A DNA stretch of 64,000 bases from Clusia tigrina (GCA_920105625.2 OV050030.1:314885289-314949288), one strand, 5' to 3'; positions 1 to 10,125 are shown, numbered from the stretch's first letter. The notes: generated from the letters alone by a model not told the origin. Numbers and translations are program-made.

Positions 1-59
1 TAGTAATGGCGTAGTTTCTACTTGTCAAATGTCAAAGAATAAAAGCTTCAAACGTGACA

Positions 60-590
60 ACTACCGAAATACCGGGTGATTCAAAATAACTCCTCTTGTT
101 GGAAAATCCTTTACCAGTAAGCTTTACAACACCATGTAAGAAAACTGGTAACTCAGACGTTGAAAGACTACATTCAACATTATATGAACATGTAAGACTT
201 TTCAATAGTCAATGATAATAATACAATCCACACCAGTACAATAATCAAACCAATAGATTTCTTAAATAATGCACTTAGTAACGAAGAATTATTAAAGTTG
301 TCAGATATAGTAAAGGTCAAAAACGGCATCAAAAAGAAAATTATGTCGACAAGATTGATTTTGCGAATGAGTATGTAAAAAATTTTAAAGTTGGCAAGTC
401 AAATCGTAAATATAAACTAATCAAAGATTATAGCCAAGAAGGAACTACTTACTGGCAAACGATAAAACACCAAAGAAAATATACAAACATAAAGTGAAAA
501 GAAAATGCAAATTTCAGACTAGGAATAAATAAGGCATTTAAGAATGCGATTCAAAAAATAAATAAATAAAAAAAAATGTAATTCCTAGTA
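60..590 (+). pseudogene. Ty3/gypsy integrase C-terminal remnant
   Basis: Reading across frames gives fragments typical of the integrase C-terminal half of gypsy elements. One resembles the 'DVERLHSTLYEHVRLF' stretch after the catalytic core, and a later basic stretch reads 'YVKNFKVGKSNRKYK'. Several stops and frameshifts separate them, so it cannot be functional. The catalytic aspartates are not in the window. It is followed by an LTR-like stretch, which is the order expected at the 3' end of a gypsy element. The family call is moderately sure and the edges are approximate. Confidence 0.5.
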
Positions 591-629
591 GTTGCTTCAA
601 CAATTATTGTTGAAACTTGTGAGATGGGG

Positions 630-810
630 GAGTCATATAAGCAAAGACATATACTCTCTTTCAGTCGCACCTTCAGACTTAGGCTAAGTACTCATTAGTT
701 TAGCTTCAAACTATTAAGAGTTAGTCTGTAAATGATCGTGTTAGTGAACGCATTAACATAAAATAAAAATAAGAAACCAAGAAAGAAGTTAAAGACATTA
801 TTTCATTACA
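630..810 (+). repeat. LTR-like stretch after gypsy integrase remnant
   Basis: A purine-rich run (gagatggggg, 622-631) followed by AGTCATATAAG resembles a polypurine tract and the AGT-type LTR start of 17.6/297-like gypsy elements. AATAAA-like signals lie near 762 and the stretch ends TTACA at about 809, just before Jockey 1 sequence begins. No second LTR copy is in the window to compare with, so this is inference. Confidence 0.3.
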
Positions 811-1321
811 GAGACGTTGCAGCAAGAGTTGCAACCAAAATTAGGAACAATCCAGACAGATCTGGGCCTAAAACCTCCTTTCATCCGAAAGTTCCCGCAA
901 AGTCGTCGAACAAGATGTTCGATGCGAGCTCTAGAAAAGTCAATTATGAAAGCTGGTCTGTGGAAGGAACTGCACCAAAAACGTTCACAGCACACAGCCG
1001 GGAATATTAACTTCAATTCAATACAAAGATCCGCCCCACGAACAACAACATCATATCAAAATATAGTACCAAAGAATATTCCAGTAGAAGCCAATACTAA
1101 CAAGACCATTCTGGTTTACAATTCATATGCTCAAATAACGAGGATATGATCGAGATAAAAAGCATCCTAAAAACACTGATGGAGCAAGTATTAACAACAG
1201 AAATAGCTATCAGGAATGCCAATGGTCTCAGCCGTCATATCCGTAAAATAACATATTTCTTAGCAGACAACAATTTTTACATAATGAATCATAGCAAAAA
1301 GTTACGCAAATATTCTGCAAT

Positions 1322-1324
1322 ATG

Positions 1325-1395
<71 letters not shown>
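1322..1395. repeat. (TA)n microsatellite
   Basis: A near-uninterrupted TA run on the 5' side of the mariner-like fragment. With the second TA run at 1876-1917 it brackets that fragment inside Jockey 1. Confidence 0.95.
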
Positions 1396-1399
<4 letters not shown>

Positions 1400-1870
1400 T
1401 TTTGAATAAGAGCGCTATAAAAGTTTTTTTAAAATAAAACAAAACCGGTTTTAGATATCAATGAAATTCTTTATTCCTGTGAAAGTACGTTCGATGCCAT
1501 TATGTATGGAACTCGATTTCTTTTGCATGGCCACCACGGGCACGCTTGCAGAAGTCCAGACGCTGAACCTAATTTTCAACGGGTTTCAAGCATAAATCGG
1601 CCGATACTGCTGCAATTTCACGTTCGATATTCGTACGAAGTTCATCAATCGTCGCTGGCTTGTTGGCATAGACCATAGACTTGACGTAGCCCCACAGGAA
1701 ATAATCGAACGGCGTCAAATCGCACGACCGAGGCGGCCAATCGACTGGGCCATTTCGTGAGATAACACGTTCACCAAACTTGGTTTGCAGTAAATTGATT
1801 GTGGCATTCGATGTGTGGCTTGTGGTGCCGTCCTGTTGGAACTACATGTCCTCCAAGTCCATATTATCCA

Positions 1871-1875
<5 letters not shown>
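1396..1875 (-). pseudogene. Mariner-like transposase C-terminal fragment (D-x41-D spacing)
   Basis: The minus strand encodes an IS630/Tc1/mariner transposase C-terminal half. FQQDGTTSHTSNATINLL carries the second catalytic Asp and PRSCDLTPFDYFLWGYVKS carries the third acidic residue. I count 41 residues between the two aspartates, not the 34 of classical mariners. That spacing matches the DD41D group (rosa-like, described from tephritids; established knowledge). The protein continues through NKPATIDELRTNIEREIAA and ends after KRARGGHAKEIEFHT. In-frame stops precede FQQD and fall in the C-terminal tail. The N-terminal DNA-binding half and first Asp are missing. The fragment sits between two TA runs inside the endonuclease region of Jockey 1, fitting TA-targeted insertion followed by TA expansion. 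Confidence 0.75.

Positions 1876-1917
<42 letters not shown>
1876..1917. repeat. (TA)n microsatellite
   Basis: A TA run on the other side of the mariner-like fragment. Jockey 1 endonuclease sequence resumes directly after it. Confidence 0.95.
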
Positions 1918-1919
<2 letters not shown>

Positions 1920-3170
1920 AAATCATCCAACTGGGACTTCTCGTGAGGGAACTGCTGAACTGAACACGTGTAGCACGAAGGTTATCAAAGAGAATACCTA
2001 CAATCAACGGGCATAACAGTTGACGAGTGTTAAATCCTCATAACCATCCTACAACTGGGCTCTAGAATAACAACTCCTAGAGGCCGTAGCTTATATAAAG
2101 CAATGCTACAATACAGACTGCGCCAACAATCTGCCCAACAGACAGAAGCAAGTTTCCAGAAGTTATCGAGTTTTGTGTGTCTAAATGAGTGCCAAACCAA
2201 ACACTTCTCTGGGGCTGTGCCTTAAAATCTGCTCCAAACATAAGCATCATATTGTAATTGAGGCTGTTAAAGAGCCACTAAAAAGAAAACCGTAGACTGC
2301 TTCGAGGTTAGGAAATGAGTAGAAGTTCTAATGATAAAACACGGTAAACAAACTCAAAAATGTCTAAAAAAAACGAAAAATGCAAATATACAAAGCTACT
2401 TTAGGACCCTGTCTCCTCCACAGGCCACAAATTATTCCCTATGGAAAGCCATCAAAAAACTAATTTAACCTAAATCATATGTGCCACCTATTAAAAGGAA
2501 AAATGATGGGTGGGGCAGATCTCCGGATTAATAGACTCTCCATCTCAAATGGATCTTCCGATCCAACAGTTTGAAATTAACGAAGTTAGTGAAACCATCA
2601 ATAAAACATTAAAAGACAAAAAGGCGCAAGGTATTACCCCATCACGAGCAGAATCCTAAAGCAGAGGGGGACTATAAATTCAGTGCCCATTTATTCAAAG
2701 CGATTATCCGATGTGATTACTTGCCAAGCCAATGGAAGTTGGCTCAAATTAACCTTGTTCCCAAGACTGAGAACCCGATAGAAGTGGTTACTTCTTATAG
2801 ACCTATAAGCTTGTTACCAATACTACTGAGGCGACACCTTCCAGTTATAGAGTTATTGCCCCCCATGAACTCCGAAAACAGCAGGCTACGATAGAGAAAA
2901 TAAATCGTGGATATGAATTTGCGCAGAACGCACTAGTAAAAACGAATGCTGTTCAACCGCATTCCTCAATATCACCCAAGCATTCGACAAGGTGTGGCAC
3001 CAAAGATTGCTGTACAAACTGAAAATGCATTGAATCTAACACTACTTTTCCTATTTAGAGTGCAGACACTTCATGGTTAAAGTTAACAGCTACTTCCCTA
3101 GCGTAACTACCATTCATTCAATGCAAACTGTTGTTCCACATTGAACTGTTTTAGGACCTGTAGTCTACAC

Positions 3171-4408
3171 GGCGTACCGTCATTTCGCCCAATGTCATTT
3201 CGCCCAAAAATGAAAATGACATACCGCCCAAAAAATTTCAATGTTAGTTGTTGTTGTGTCAAAAAATCGGGATTTTGGGCGTCATAACATAATTTTTTGG
3301 GCAATATGACATTTTGCCAAGCCAACAACGGCCCATGACACACCCCCCAAAAAATAATAAAAATAACACACCACCCAAAGATATGGACACATTTGTTAGA
3401 GAAATATAGGAAAATTTTCTATGTAATTTGTAAATAATACATATTTATTTCACATTGTTGGTTAAAAAAAATAACAAAACGTCCTTCTTCATAGGATTAT
3501 TACAAAAACAAAAACAATAAACGTGCAACTAAACTCAAAAAAGTTCCTCAAAAAAAAACAATAAACATGCAACGTTTTTATAAAAAAAAAAATTCCTCTT
3601 ATAGAATATAATACAATTTATACGAATACTTGAATAGTTTCGCAGATTCTTCCCCTACAATACGGACATTTTTTAGTGCTTGCATTGTTTTCTGCTAAAT
3701 CCCGCGCCTATAGTACCATCCAGCATGCATTACACATTTTCAAATGCTTGCATGGTAGAACCAAGACATTTGGTGGAACATCGTGGCATATAACGGACAA
3801 TGTAGTTGAAATGTTGCTGCTTGTGTTAAGTGCAGCGTCGCCATTCTCACTGGATTCATCTTCCGAATCATAAGCGGGTTCCATTTCAGTACAGATGTAA
3901 TTCTTAGGGAAGACCAATCTGTTTATGTATGCATGTATTGTGATTTTGCTCTTTTCTAAATCGTCAATGGCATTCAAAATTTTTGCATCCTTGTCTCTAC
4001 TGGTCTTCCGTTTTTCGGTTCCTCCAAAAGAACCGCCACTTTCGGTGAGGAGAGTAAAATTCCGGCTCTTTTCAAATTCTTCTTTGTTAATCGCAAGAAC
4101 AAATTTAAAAAAGTTGCCGTTAGGAAATATCAACCGTTCTAACGCCCCATTATATGCTTCCACTGACGAAGTTGTCCTCAAGGACTCCTTGTAAACACAG
4201 ATGTTTTCAGGTCCAATCTGGTAAAAGAATAATTAGAGTACGGCTATATGTCATTTCGGCGATATGTCATTTTAGCTTGGGTCTTACGACATTGCTTTTG
4301 GGCGATATGTCATTTCAGTAATTAGGATTTTGGGCGAAATGACATATTTGGGCGATATGTCATTTTCGTTTTTGGGCGAAATGACATTGGGCGAAATGAC
4401 GATACGCC
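3171..4408 (-). mobile_element. MULE-type DNA transposon with long TIRs and 8-bp TSD
   Basis: The left end (3171, GGCGTACCGTCATTTCGCCC) and the right end (to 4408) are near-perfect inverted repeats over about 55 bp. The core words TCATTTCGCCC and GGGCGAAATGA recur several more times just inside both ends. The element is flanked by GTCTACAC at 3163-3170 and 4409-4416, an 8-bp target duplication in the 8-10 bp range known for Mutator-like elements. Removing it joins the Jockey 1 RT reading VLGPVVYT to LFTVD in frame, which confirms the edges. It carries the C-terminal exon of a transposase with a RING finger. The rest of the transposase is absent, so this is a deleted, non-autonomous copy. Confidence 0.85.
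3640..4220 (-). pseudogene. MULE transposase C-terminal exon with IAP-type RING finger
   Basis: The frame opens at a splice-acceptor-like TTCTTTTACCAG (near 4220) and reads GPENICVYKESLRTTSSVEAYNGALERL. That resembles the region after the catalytic core in MULE transposases, where a (R)TTNxxE motif is usual. A charged linker follows, then a C-terminal RING-like module: C-x11-C-x-H-x3-C-x2-C, then CPYCRG. The spacing is that of IAP-type RINGs. The first expected RING Cys is Ser, and an in-frame TAG at about 3710 falls between the two Cys pairs. CPYCRG is therefore only reached by reading past the stop. No catalytic residues are encoded here. The MULE assignment rests on the TSD, TIRs and this motif; the RING call rests on Cys/His spacing. 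Confidence 0.6.
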
Positions 4409-4428
4409 GTCTACACACTATTCACGGT
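4409..4428 (+). pseudogene. Jockey 1 RT continuation after the MULE
   Basis: This short stretch starts with the second copy of the target duplication and continues the RT reading as LFTVD, as in the LYxLFTxDLP motif of Jockey RTs. It ends at about 4428-4433, where the gypsy 1 LTR-like sequence begins. Confidence 0.6.
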
Positions 4429-4433
4429 TGACA

Positions 4434-4720
4434 CTTAATCTTAGGCTTAATTTTACTTTAATATAATTTTGCACTTTATTTAATTATTCTTTTAATAATT
4501 TTATTACTTTTCAATATTGTTACTGTTACTATTGAAATTCACTATATACTCACTGATACGATCACTGTTCAACTGTGTCGACTTTCATTGTGTGGTACCT
4601 CTCGTGCGTTGAACTAGAACTTTCTAGAATATTCTTTACGCTTCGAAAGAAGTTTCGAGAAGGTTCTAGAATATACTTTTACGCATAGATTGAGTGGTGG
4701 CTTCTCGCGTGGTGAAGTAC
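4434..4720 (-). repeat. Probable 3' LTR of gypsy element 1
   Basis: On the minus strand this AT-rich stretch follows the end of the integrase reading and holds an AATAAA-type signal (attaaataaagtgc). Position and composition fit the 3' LTR of the gypsy pol that runs on the minus strand. I could not match it to a clear 5' LTR near 20800, so the limits are inferred. Confidence 0.35.
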
Positions 4721-4794
4721 AACAAATAGGGGATGCCCTAAAAGTGTGCAATCATACATGTTTCACTGATCTAAATTTAATCTTGCTCGTCCCG

Positions 4795-5445
4795 AACAAA
4801 GAAGGTAAGTCTGCAACCTTTATAAGGAGCTAGCCTCTCCAGATGAACGACTTTTATTTTGTTCCTGACATATCTCGACAAATGGATGCGGTATACTACA
4901 TCGTTGATCTGCTTTAGCATCTTATACGGACCTTTTGAGTGTGTTTGCAGTTTTGGCGATAACCCCTTTTCCTTTGCGGATTCTGAAGCATAACTAGCTG
5001 CCCTTCCTGAAATCCCTTGGTGTTTGCTGGTACATCATATCTGGATTTCATTTTCTCACTCATCAGTTGTGTGTGGTTTCTGATGTATACATGAATTTCA
5101 TTCAACTGTTTCCGATTTTCAGCTACATAACTGCTACATGAAACTTCCGTAGAAGAGTAGGCACCAAATTTCAGATCTACATGTAATCTTATATCAGAAC
5201 CGAAAATAACTTTGGGTGGTGTTGTAGATGTTGTATTCACAGTTGCCGATCGGTATGCCATTAGGAACAGGGGTATGTATTGGTCCCAACCTTTGGGATT
5301 TCTGTCCATGAATTTCCTTAGGTGTTTCTCAAGCGTACGATTAAATCTTTCCACCATTCCATCGGATTGCGGTTGTAACGGGATTGTGCGAGTTTTGCGT
5401 ATGCTCATCAATTCACTCCTGTGATTGAATATCGCAGACTCAAAA
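4795..5445 (-). pseudogene. Gypsy 1 integrase (core C-terminal half and C-terminal domain)
   Basis: The minus strand encodes the second half of a Ty3/gypsy integrase core. HTNHGRNFES corresponds to the TDxGxNF block with the second catalytic Asp altered. PLQPQSDGMVERFNRTLEKHL holds the catalytic Glu. The WDQYIPLFLMAYRS region and a C-terminal domain follow. A frameshift near 4920 moves the reading into KGPYKMLKQINDVVYRIHL. Mariner copy A abuts it at about 5460. The HHCC zinc finger and first core Asp should lie upstream but are absent, so about 0.6 kb of pol was lost when sequences were inserted between this piece and the RNase H piece at 8945. Confidence 0.8.
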
Positions 5446-5462
5446 TTTCTGCCGTGATTTGT

Positions 5463-6439
5463 GTGGAAAAATGCGACTTTCGTGCAGTGATTAAACACTA
5501 TTATTTGAAGGGGAAAATGGCGAAAGAGACAAAAGAAAAGCTCGATAAAAATTACGGTGAGTCTGCTCCGTCAGATTACATGGCAAAATATTGGATTCCT
5601 AAATTTAAACGCGGCCGAACAAGCACTGCAACAATACCATCAACAGGAAGACCAAAAGAGGTGGTTACCGACGAAAATATCAAGAAAGTCCTCGAAATCG
5701 TTATGAATGATCGCCGAGTCAAGTTGCGTGAGATTGTTGAAATGGTAAACATATCATATGAATGTGTGTTCAACATTTTCCATGAACATTTGCATATGAA
5801 AAAGCTATCGGCAAGATGGGTGCCGCGTTTGCTCAGCGTCGAACAAAAACGAGTTCGACAGACCACTTCACAGCGGTGTTTGGACATGACAAGTCGTAAT
5901 CCTGTTGATTTTTGGCGTCGATTAATAACTGTTGATGAAACGTGGGTCCACCATCGATTATCTTGAAAAAGTATCCACAATCACAGGAAAGTATTATCGT
6001 GCATTATTGGATCAATTGATTGATGCAATCAAGGAAAAACGACCATATTTAAAGAAGAAAAAAATGATCTTTCTTCAAGACAACGCACCGTTTCACACAG
6101 CATTAGGTACGATGCTAATATTACGTGAAATACACTTCGAATTGGTTAATCATCCACCTTATAGTCCAGATTTAGCTCCTAGTGACTTTTTCCTGTTTCC
6201 AAACTTGAAAAAATGGCTCGCAGGAAAAAGATTCATCTCAAACGAAGAAGTGATTACCGAAACTAACGCGTATTTTGAGGGGTTCCCGAAATCATATTAT
6301 TCAGATGGTATAAAAAAGTTGGAATATCGTCTTACTAAGTGTGTCGAAGTAAAAGGAGACTATGTTGAGAAACAAATGGTTTTTGAAAAAAAAAACGTTT
6401 TTTTCCTACTTAGGTAGCTTCGGTATCAATCCGCCCTCG
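5463..6439 (+). mobile_element. Mariner copy A (5'-truncated, internally deleted)
   Basis: The copy starts at transposase codon 2 (EKCDFRAVIKHYYLKGKMAK) without its left TIR and ends at a right TIR reading TAGCTTCGGTATCAATCC, immediately followed by TA (6440-6441). An internal deletion of about 140 bp joins DETWVH to the DYLEKVST region. It removes sequence just after the first catalytic Asp and breaks the frame (stop at 5964-5966). The remaining C-terminal half keeps QDNAPFHTA and SPDLAPSDFFLF with the 34-residue spacing of classical DD34D mariners. It is highly similar to copy B at 10230-11489. Confidence 0.9.
5932..6417 (+). pseudogene. Mariner A transposase C-terminal half
   Basis: The open reading holds the second and third acidic residues of the DD34D triad (FLQDNAPFHTA, then PDLAPSDFFLF). 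It also has the conserved tail from NLKKWLAGKRF to KGDYVEKQMVFEKK. The N-terminal HTH region and first Asp are in another frame upstream (5466-5966), separated by the deletion. It is catalytically dead as it stands. Confidence 0.85.
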
Positions 6440-6750
6440 TATATATACAGATATGATCAGAATCACTTTCTAAGCAATTGTTATTTTGTCCGTCCGTCTG
6501 TCCGTCTGTGGCCACTTTTTTTGTACACCGTTAGAGCTATCTTAATGAAATTTTGGCAAAATGTAGCCTGGACAAATATACAGAACCAGATTGCTATATG
6601 GGCCGATTTGGACAAAGACTACGCCTACCTCCCATATAAGGAACTTTTTTCACCTTTTTTAAAATGACTATAACTTCGTTCCAATTGACGGAATCGTGAC
6701 ATTATTTCGCAGTTATGGAGATGTGCAAAAAGTGGGCGATAAATATTAAC
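6440..6750 (+). repeat. DINE/mini-me-like piece flanking mariner A
   Basis: From the TA duplication it reads the family core (tatatatacagatatgatc), the GTCY-rich microsatellite (ccgtccgtctgtccgtctg) and a conserved body ending aaatattaac. Jockey 5' sequence starts at 6751. It is nearly identical to 11490-11800. Confidence 0.8.
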
Positions 6751-7514
6751 GTGTTCTCCGCGGCTCTAAGCTTTAACCACGAAAAAAAGTACTAAAAAAC
6801 GAAAACATAAAATTTAAAACATCATCAGAAACAAAAAAATCAAAAATCCTCTACCCGGCTAACAAAAAAGTATTGATAAATATAACTACATACAACAAGG
6901 AACAAAATAAAAAATCGCGAAAATCTGACCTTTAAACATTACATGTTGTGGTCGCCACCCGCGCGTTCAGCTAGTGCAGCAATGGCAACGAAGACAACCG
7001 ATGCGCAAACACAACAAACAATAACAACAGCGTGAACATAAATAAAAACAGTTGCGATCTTTCGCCAAGTGAAATTAATACACTTATAGCGCTATTCGAC
7101 AGCAGCGGTAGGCAGCGCAGCTCTTCAGTGTCTGACTGCTCCCATAAACAGCTCTCCCTCTGTGGCTCTGCTAACGCTGGCTCTCAGCTTTAGCACGTTA
7201 CAGTAAGTAACGACTGCTGCAAAAACGTAAGTACGCTTATTGTTGGCTCTGGGTCGGTAAACACTTTGCCGTGGAGTATGCAAAGCAACTCTCCCTCACC
7301 ATTAGAACCTCTCAATAATACACATAGCGCTACAGGCAAAGAAAAAAATATGCATGCTACAGCCAACCAAGGAAAAGGTTCGGCAATACAGACTGGTATG
7401 GACCGCTATATTGTGGTTAAACGCAAGTTGAGTCCTCAAATTGTCTCAAAAATCGGCAAAGCAGATTAAGTCTAATGATTCTACTCCTGAAAAGAATCCA
7501 CTTGCTTCTAACAG
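6751..7514 (+). pseudogene. Jockey 5' UTR and start of ORF1 (copy A, truncated)
   Basis: It matches 11801-12564 almost base for base: a 5' UTR, then an ORF1 start reading MQSNSPSPLEPLNN (about 7281). The same frame break near 7445 as in copy B is present. Similarity to copy B stops abruptly after TCTAACAG at 7514. Confidence 0.8.
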
Positions 7515-8627
7515 CACTCAAAGTGAACTTTTCTATGGGAATCGTCTCAAAAACTTTTCTCCCGTCTTACTCTATCTCACTGATTTTCTTTCAAAACTAA
7601 AACTACTGCATCACAGATTTTTTTTCAAAACTGAATCTCGTTTTTCATCTATTTGTGCCTTTGTTACTCTTTTTAAGCTTCTTCGACTTCCCGCTACATT
7701 ATCTCTATGTGTCTTCCTCATACTCCCTCTACTCCTAACACCTATCCAGCCTTTCGTCTTCTCTCTTAGTTTGACCCACTCAGCAGCAGCCATAGCAACA
7801 GTTGTACTTAGTAGGCCAAACAACTTACTGCTGCCCGCCATTGACAAACATTCCCACTTCCCAAATTCATTCTCTAAATGCATTCATTCACTCCGCCATC
7901 TTTTACTCACGAACTCACACATTCACCATAATTCAACATCCCATAGACAGTTCCTTACCGAAAGCTCCGGTTTATGTATTGGCTATGATATCGGAACAAA
8001 ACTGTCTCTCATTCCAGTGCTGGCAAAATCTTTCGAGCCACGCTCTGGATAGGTACACAAAGGAGACATCGCTGATAGATTATTAGCACAAACACTAGAC
8101 AAAACAAAGCCACAGACAGCCGACCGCAACAAAATATCATCTGCTGTGAGTTCTGTGCCATTAGTTGAGTAACTCGTGTTTCACTCTCCTGTAACTGAAC
8201 TCTTTGACGGATTGAGCATTTTGTTGTAACTGTTATTTGATATTTTTTTTAACAGATTGAGCATTTTGTTATAACTGTTTTTTGACATCTTCTTTGACGG
8301 ATTGTACATTTTTTTGTAACTGCAGCTGTATTGCCCTAATGAGTGTGCTCGTTTCGAAGTTACTAGTATTAGTTCATATATTGATATTGCCCTCCTGACA
8401 ATTTATACTAACTCTCAATACTCGAATTCATACCGCTAGATTGTGTACTGAACAAACAATCGATTGGTTAAATTAAAATAATTAACTTTATTTAATTATG
8501 TGAGTAAGTCGATTGTCGTCAATTCTGTGAATATGAAGATTATTTTTGTAACGAATTTATTGACAAGACAAGTTACAACAGTAGTTGCAATTGCGTATGT
8601 GTGGTTATGCCACCGTAATAATTTGTC
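7515..8627. other. Unassigned segment with small tandem repeat
   Basis: I see no transposase, RT or conserved host protein on either strand. It has three copies of an approximately 45-bp repeat at 8195-8335 (core gacggattgagcattttgt) and AATAAA signals on the minus strand near 8470-8490. It may be an LTR or a foldback-type remnant, but nothing decides this. It lies between the truncated Jockey copy A and the SINE. Confidence 0.5.
8195..8335. repeat. Three-copy tandem repeat of about 45 bp
   Basis: Three successive units share the order ttgacggattgagcattttg, ttgtaactgtt, tttgata/acat. The units diverge by several bases. Confidence 0.75.
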
Positions 8628-8862
8628 AGAAGAAGAAGAAGAATTATTGAAACATTTTTTTTGGCAGATCTTATAGCTATTTCGGACACGCCACTTGTCC
8701 TCATCAGATATCTTTCAATGAAAGGCAATTTTTCCCCAAGCATTTTTTATTATGTCTCAGAAATCAACATCACACCAATTATGAACCCTCCCAGGAATCG
8801 AACCTGGGCCTACAGCTGTTGTAATCTGTCCATCCAGACAACTAGGCTAACTGCAGGTGGTG
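8628..8862 (-). mobile_element. tRNA-derived SINE
   Basis: On the minus strand an RNA polymerase III A box (TTAGCCTAGTTGTCTGG, plus-strand 8834-8850) and a perfect B box (GGTTCGATTCC, plus-strand 8794-8804) are spaced as in tRNA genes. A roughly 150-bp unrelated body follows, then a (TTC)n tail (plus-strand GAAGAAGAAG near 8630-8641). Lack of a tRNA acceptor stem and the long tail argue for a SINE rather than a tRNA gene. It lies between the unassigned segment and the gypsy RNase H piece. Confidence 0.7.
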
Positions 8863-8944
8863 AACTGACTGATCAAATTCTGTTCATGTACTGTCTCATT
8901 CCACCACACACTCTAATCAACTCTGTCTCATTATTACCCCTCAT

Positions 8945-10125
8945 TGATTTCTGCTTAGGGAGTCTGCTTCCAAATTATTTTTTCCTGGAGCATATTTTAT
9001 TTTAAAATCAAATTGAGATAGATAAAGTGTTAAATCACCCAGCTCTTCATCAGTTCTTGATTTCAAATTCACGTTTTCGAGTGGCTTATGGTCTGAATAA
9101 ACTGTAAATGATTTACCTATAACCAATATTGTCAATATCTTATTGCTTCTTGGATGGCCAAGCGTTCTAAATATAATGTTTTTATTTTTTTGTGCTCCAT
9201 TAAATTTGTTTGAGAAGTATGCTACCTTTTCTCTTTACCGTTAGGTTGTGTCTGCTTCAAAATTGCACCCACTCCTTCCAAAGATGCATTTGTGTAAATA
9301 TTTATCGATAAATCTTGGTCAAAAAAATTCTAGAACTGGTTGTGAACAGTAAGTCTTTTATCTTTTCATATAATTTTTGACACTCTCCAGACCAAATAAA
9401 TTTCTAATTTTTCCTTAGTAGATTATGGATTGGATCTTGAGTTATTGCACTCTTCATGATGCACTCATGATAAAAATTCACATTTCCCAGAAATTGTCTT
9501 ATATTTTTCTGGGTTTTTGGAACTGGAATATTTCGTATCGAAATTAAGTTGTCCTGTCCTGGTCTGATTATTCTGAATTATATGGCCGAGGTATTTTACC
9601 ATGTCTGATGCAAACGTACATTTTTTATATTTTAACCTGAAGCCTTCTTTTTTATTGCTTCCAGCAATTTTGTTAAATGGTCAATGTGTTCGAAAAAGGA
9701 CTTTGAAAATATAAGAATGTCATCTATATAATTCACTGCAAAATCTGTAAGTCTATATTTCCTTAATACATTACTCAGTATTCTTTGATATATTGCTGGA
9801 GACGTTTTTAATACAAAACACAGGAAATGACTTTATTGTGTGACACAACCTGTCTTTTTTCTATCTTCAATACGTAGAGGGATTCACCAAAAAGCGGAGT
9901 TTATATCCGTTGAAAAGAATTTGGAATTTCTTGTTTTTACGACCAGGTCCTCAATCAGTGGAAATAGCTAAGCTTGAGGTACTACAATCTTATTTAGATC
10001 CCTGAAATCTATACATTGCCTGGATTTTCTGATGTCTTCTTTTTTAAATGTTAAAGTCACCTGCGGAGCAAATGAACGGTATGATTCTTCTATAAGGTTG
10101 TTATCCAATAATTTTGCTATTTGCC
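8945..10125 (-). pseudogene. Gypsy 1 reverse transcriptase and RNase H
   Basis: Across frames the minus strand reads a Ty3/gypsy RT: LLDNNLIEESYRSFAPQVT, FKKEDIRKSRQCIDFRDLNK, the active-site block NYIDDILIFSKSFFEH and KKCTFASDMVKYLGHI. RNase H follows: NIYTNASLEGVGAIL (first Asp replaced by Asn), FTVYSDHKPLENVN and APGKNNLEADSLSRNQ. Frameshifts and stops are frequent. It continues the same element as 4795-5445 and 17250-17995. A DINE inserted at its N-terminal side (10126) separates it from the RT start at 17250. Confidence 0.85.

Larger units (their letters stand above)
812..3170 (+). mobile_element. Jockey-like non-LTR retrotransposon 1 (degraded, interrupted)
   Basis: ORF1 C-terminal sequence (817-1149, ending in SYQNIV-type sequence) is followed by an endonuclease start with the motif NANGLSRHI. 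An insertion occupies about 1322-1917. The endonuclease then resumes with TNHPTGTSREGTA, the counterpart of the TKHPGGKARGGTA motif of Jockey 2 in this window. Next come an endonuclease-RT linker (SLWKAIK), RT fragments (SYRPISLLPIL, ITQAFDKVWHQRLL) and VLGPVVYT, where a MULE interrupts. Many stops and frameshifts show it is dead. It carries at least two independent insertions. The last RT residues reappear at 4409-4428. Confidence 0.8.

Noticed and set aside
7441..8052. 203-residue plus-strand ORF, hydrophobic and Ser/Leu-rich
   Set aside because: It starts in Jockey ORF1 sequence and runs across the copy A breakpoint into unrelated DNA, so it is a chimera by chance.
8790..8862. Possible functional tRNA gene on the minus strand
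   Set aside because: A and B boxes are present, but there is no acceptor-stem pairing and an unrelated body with a (TTC)n tail follows. A SINE fits better.
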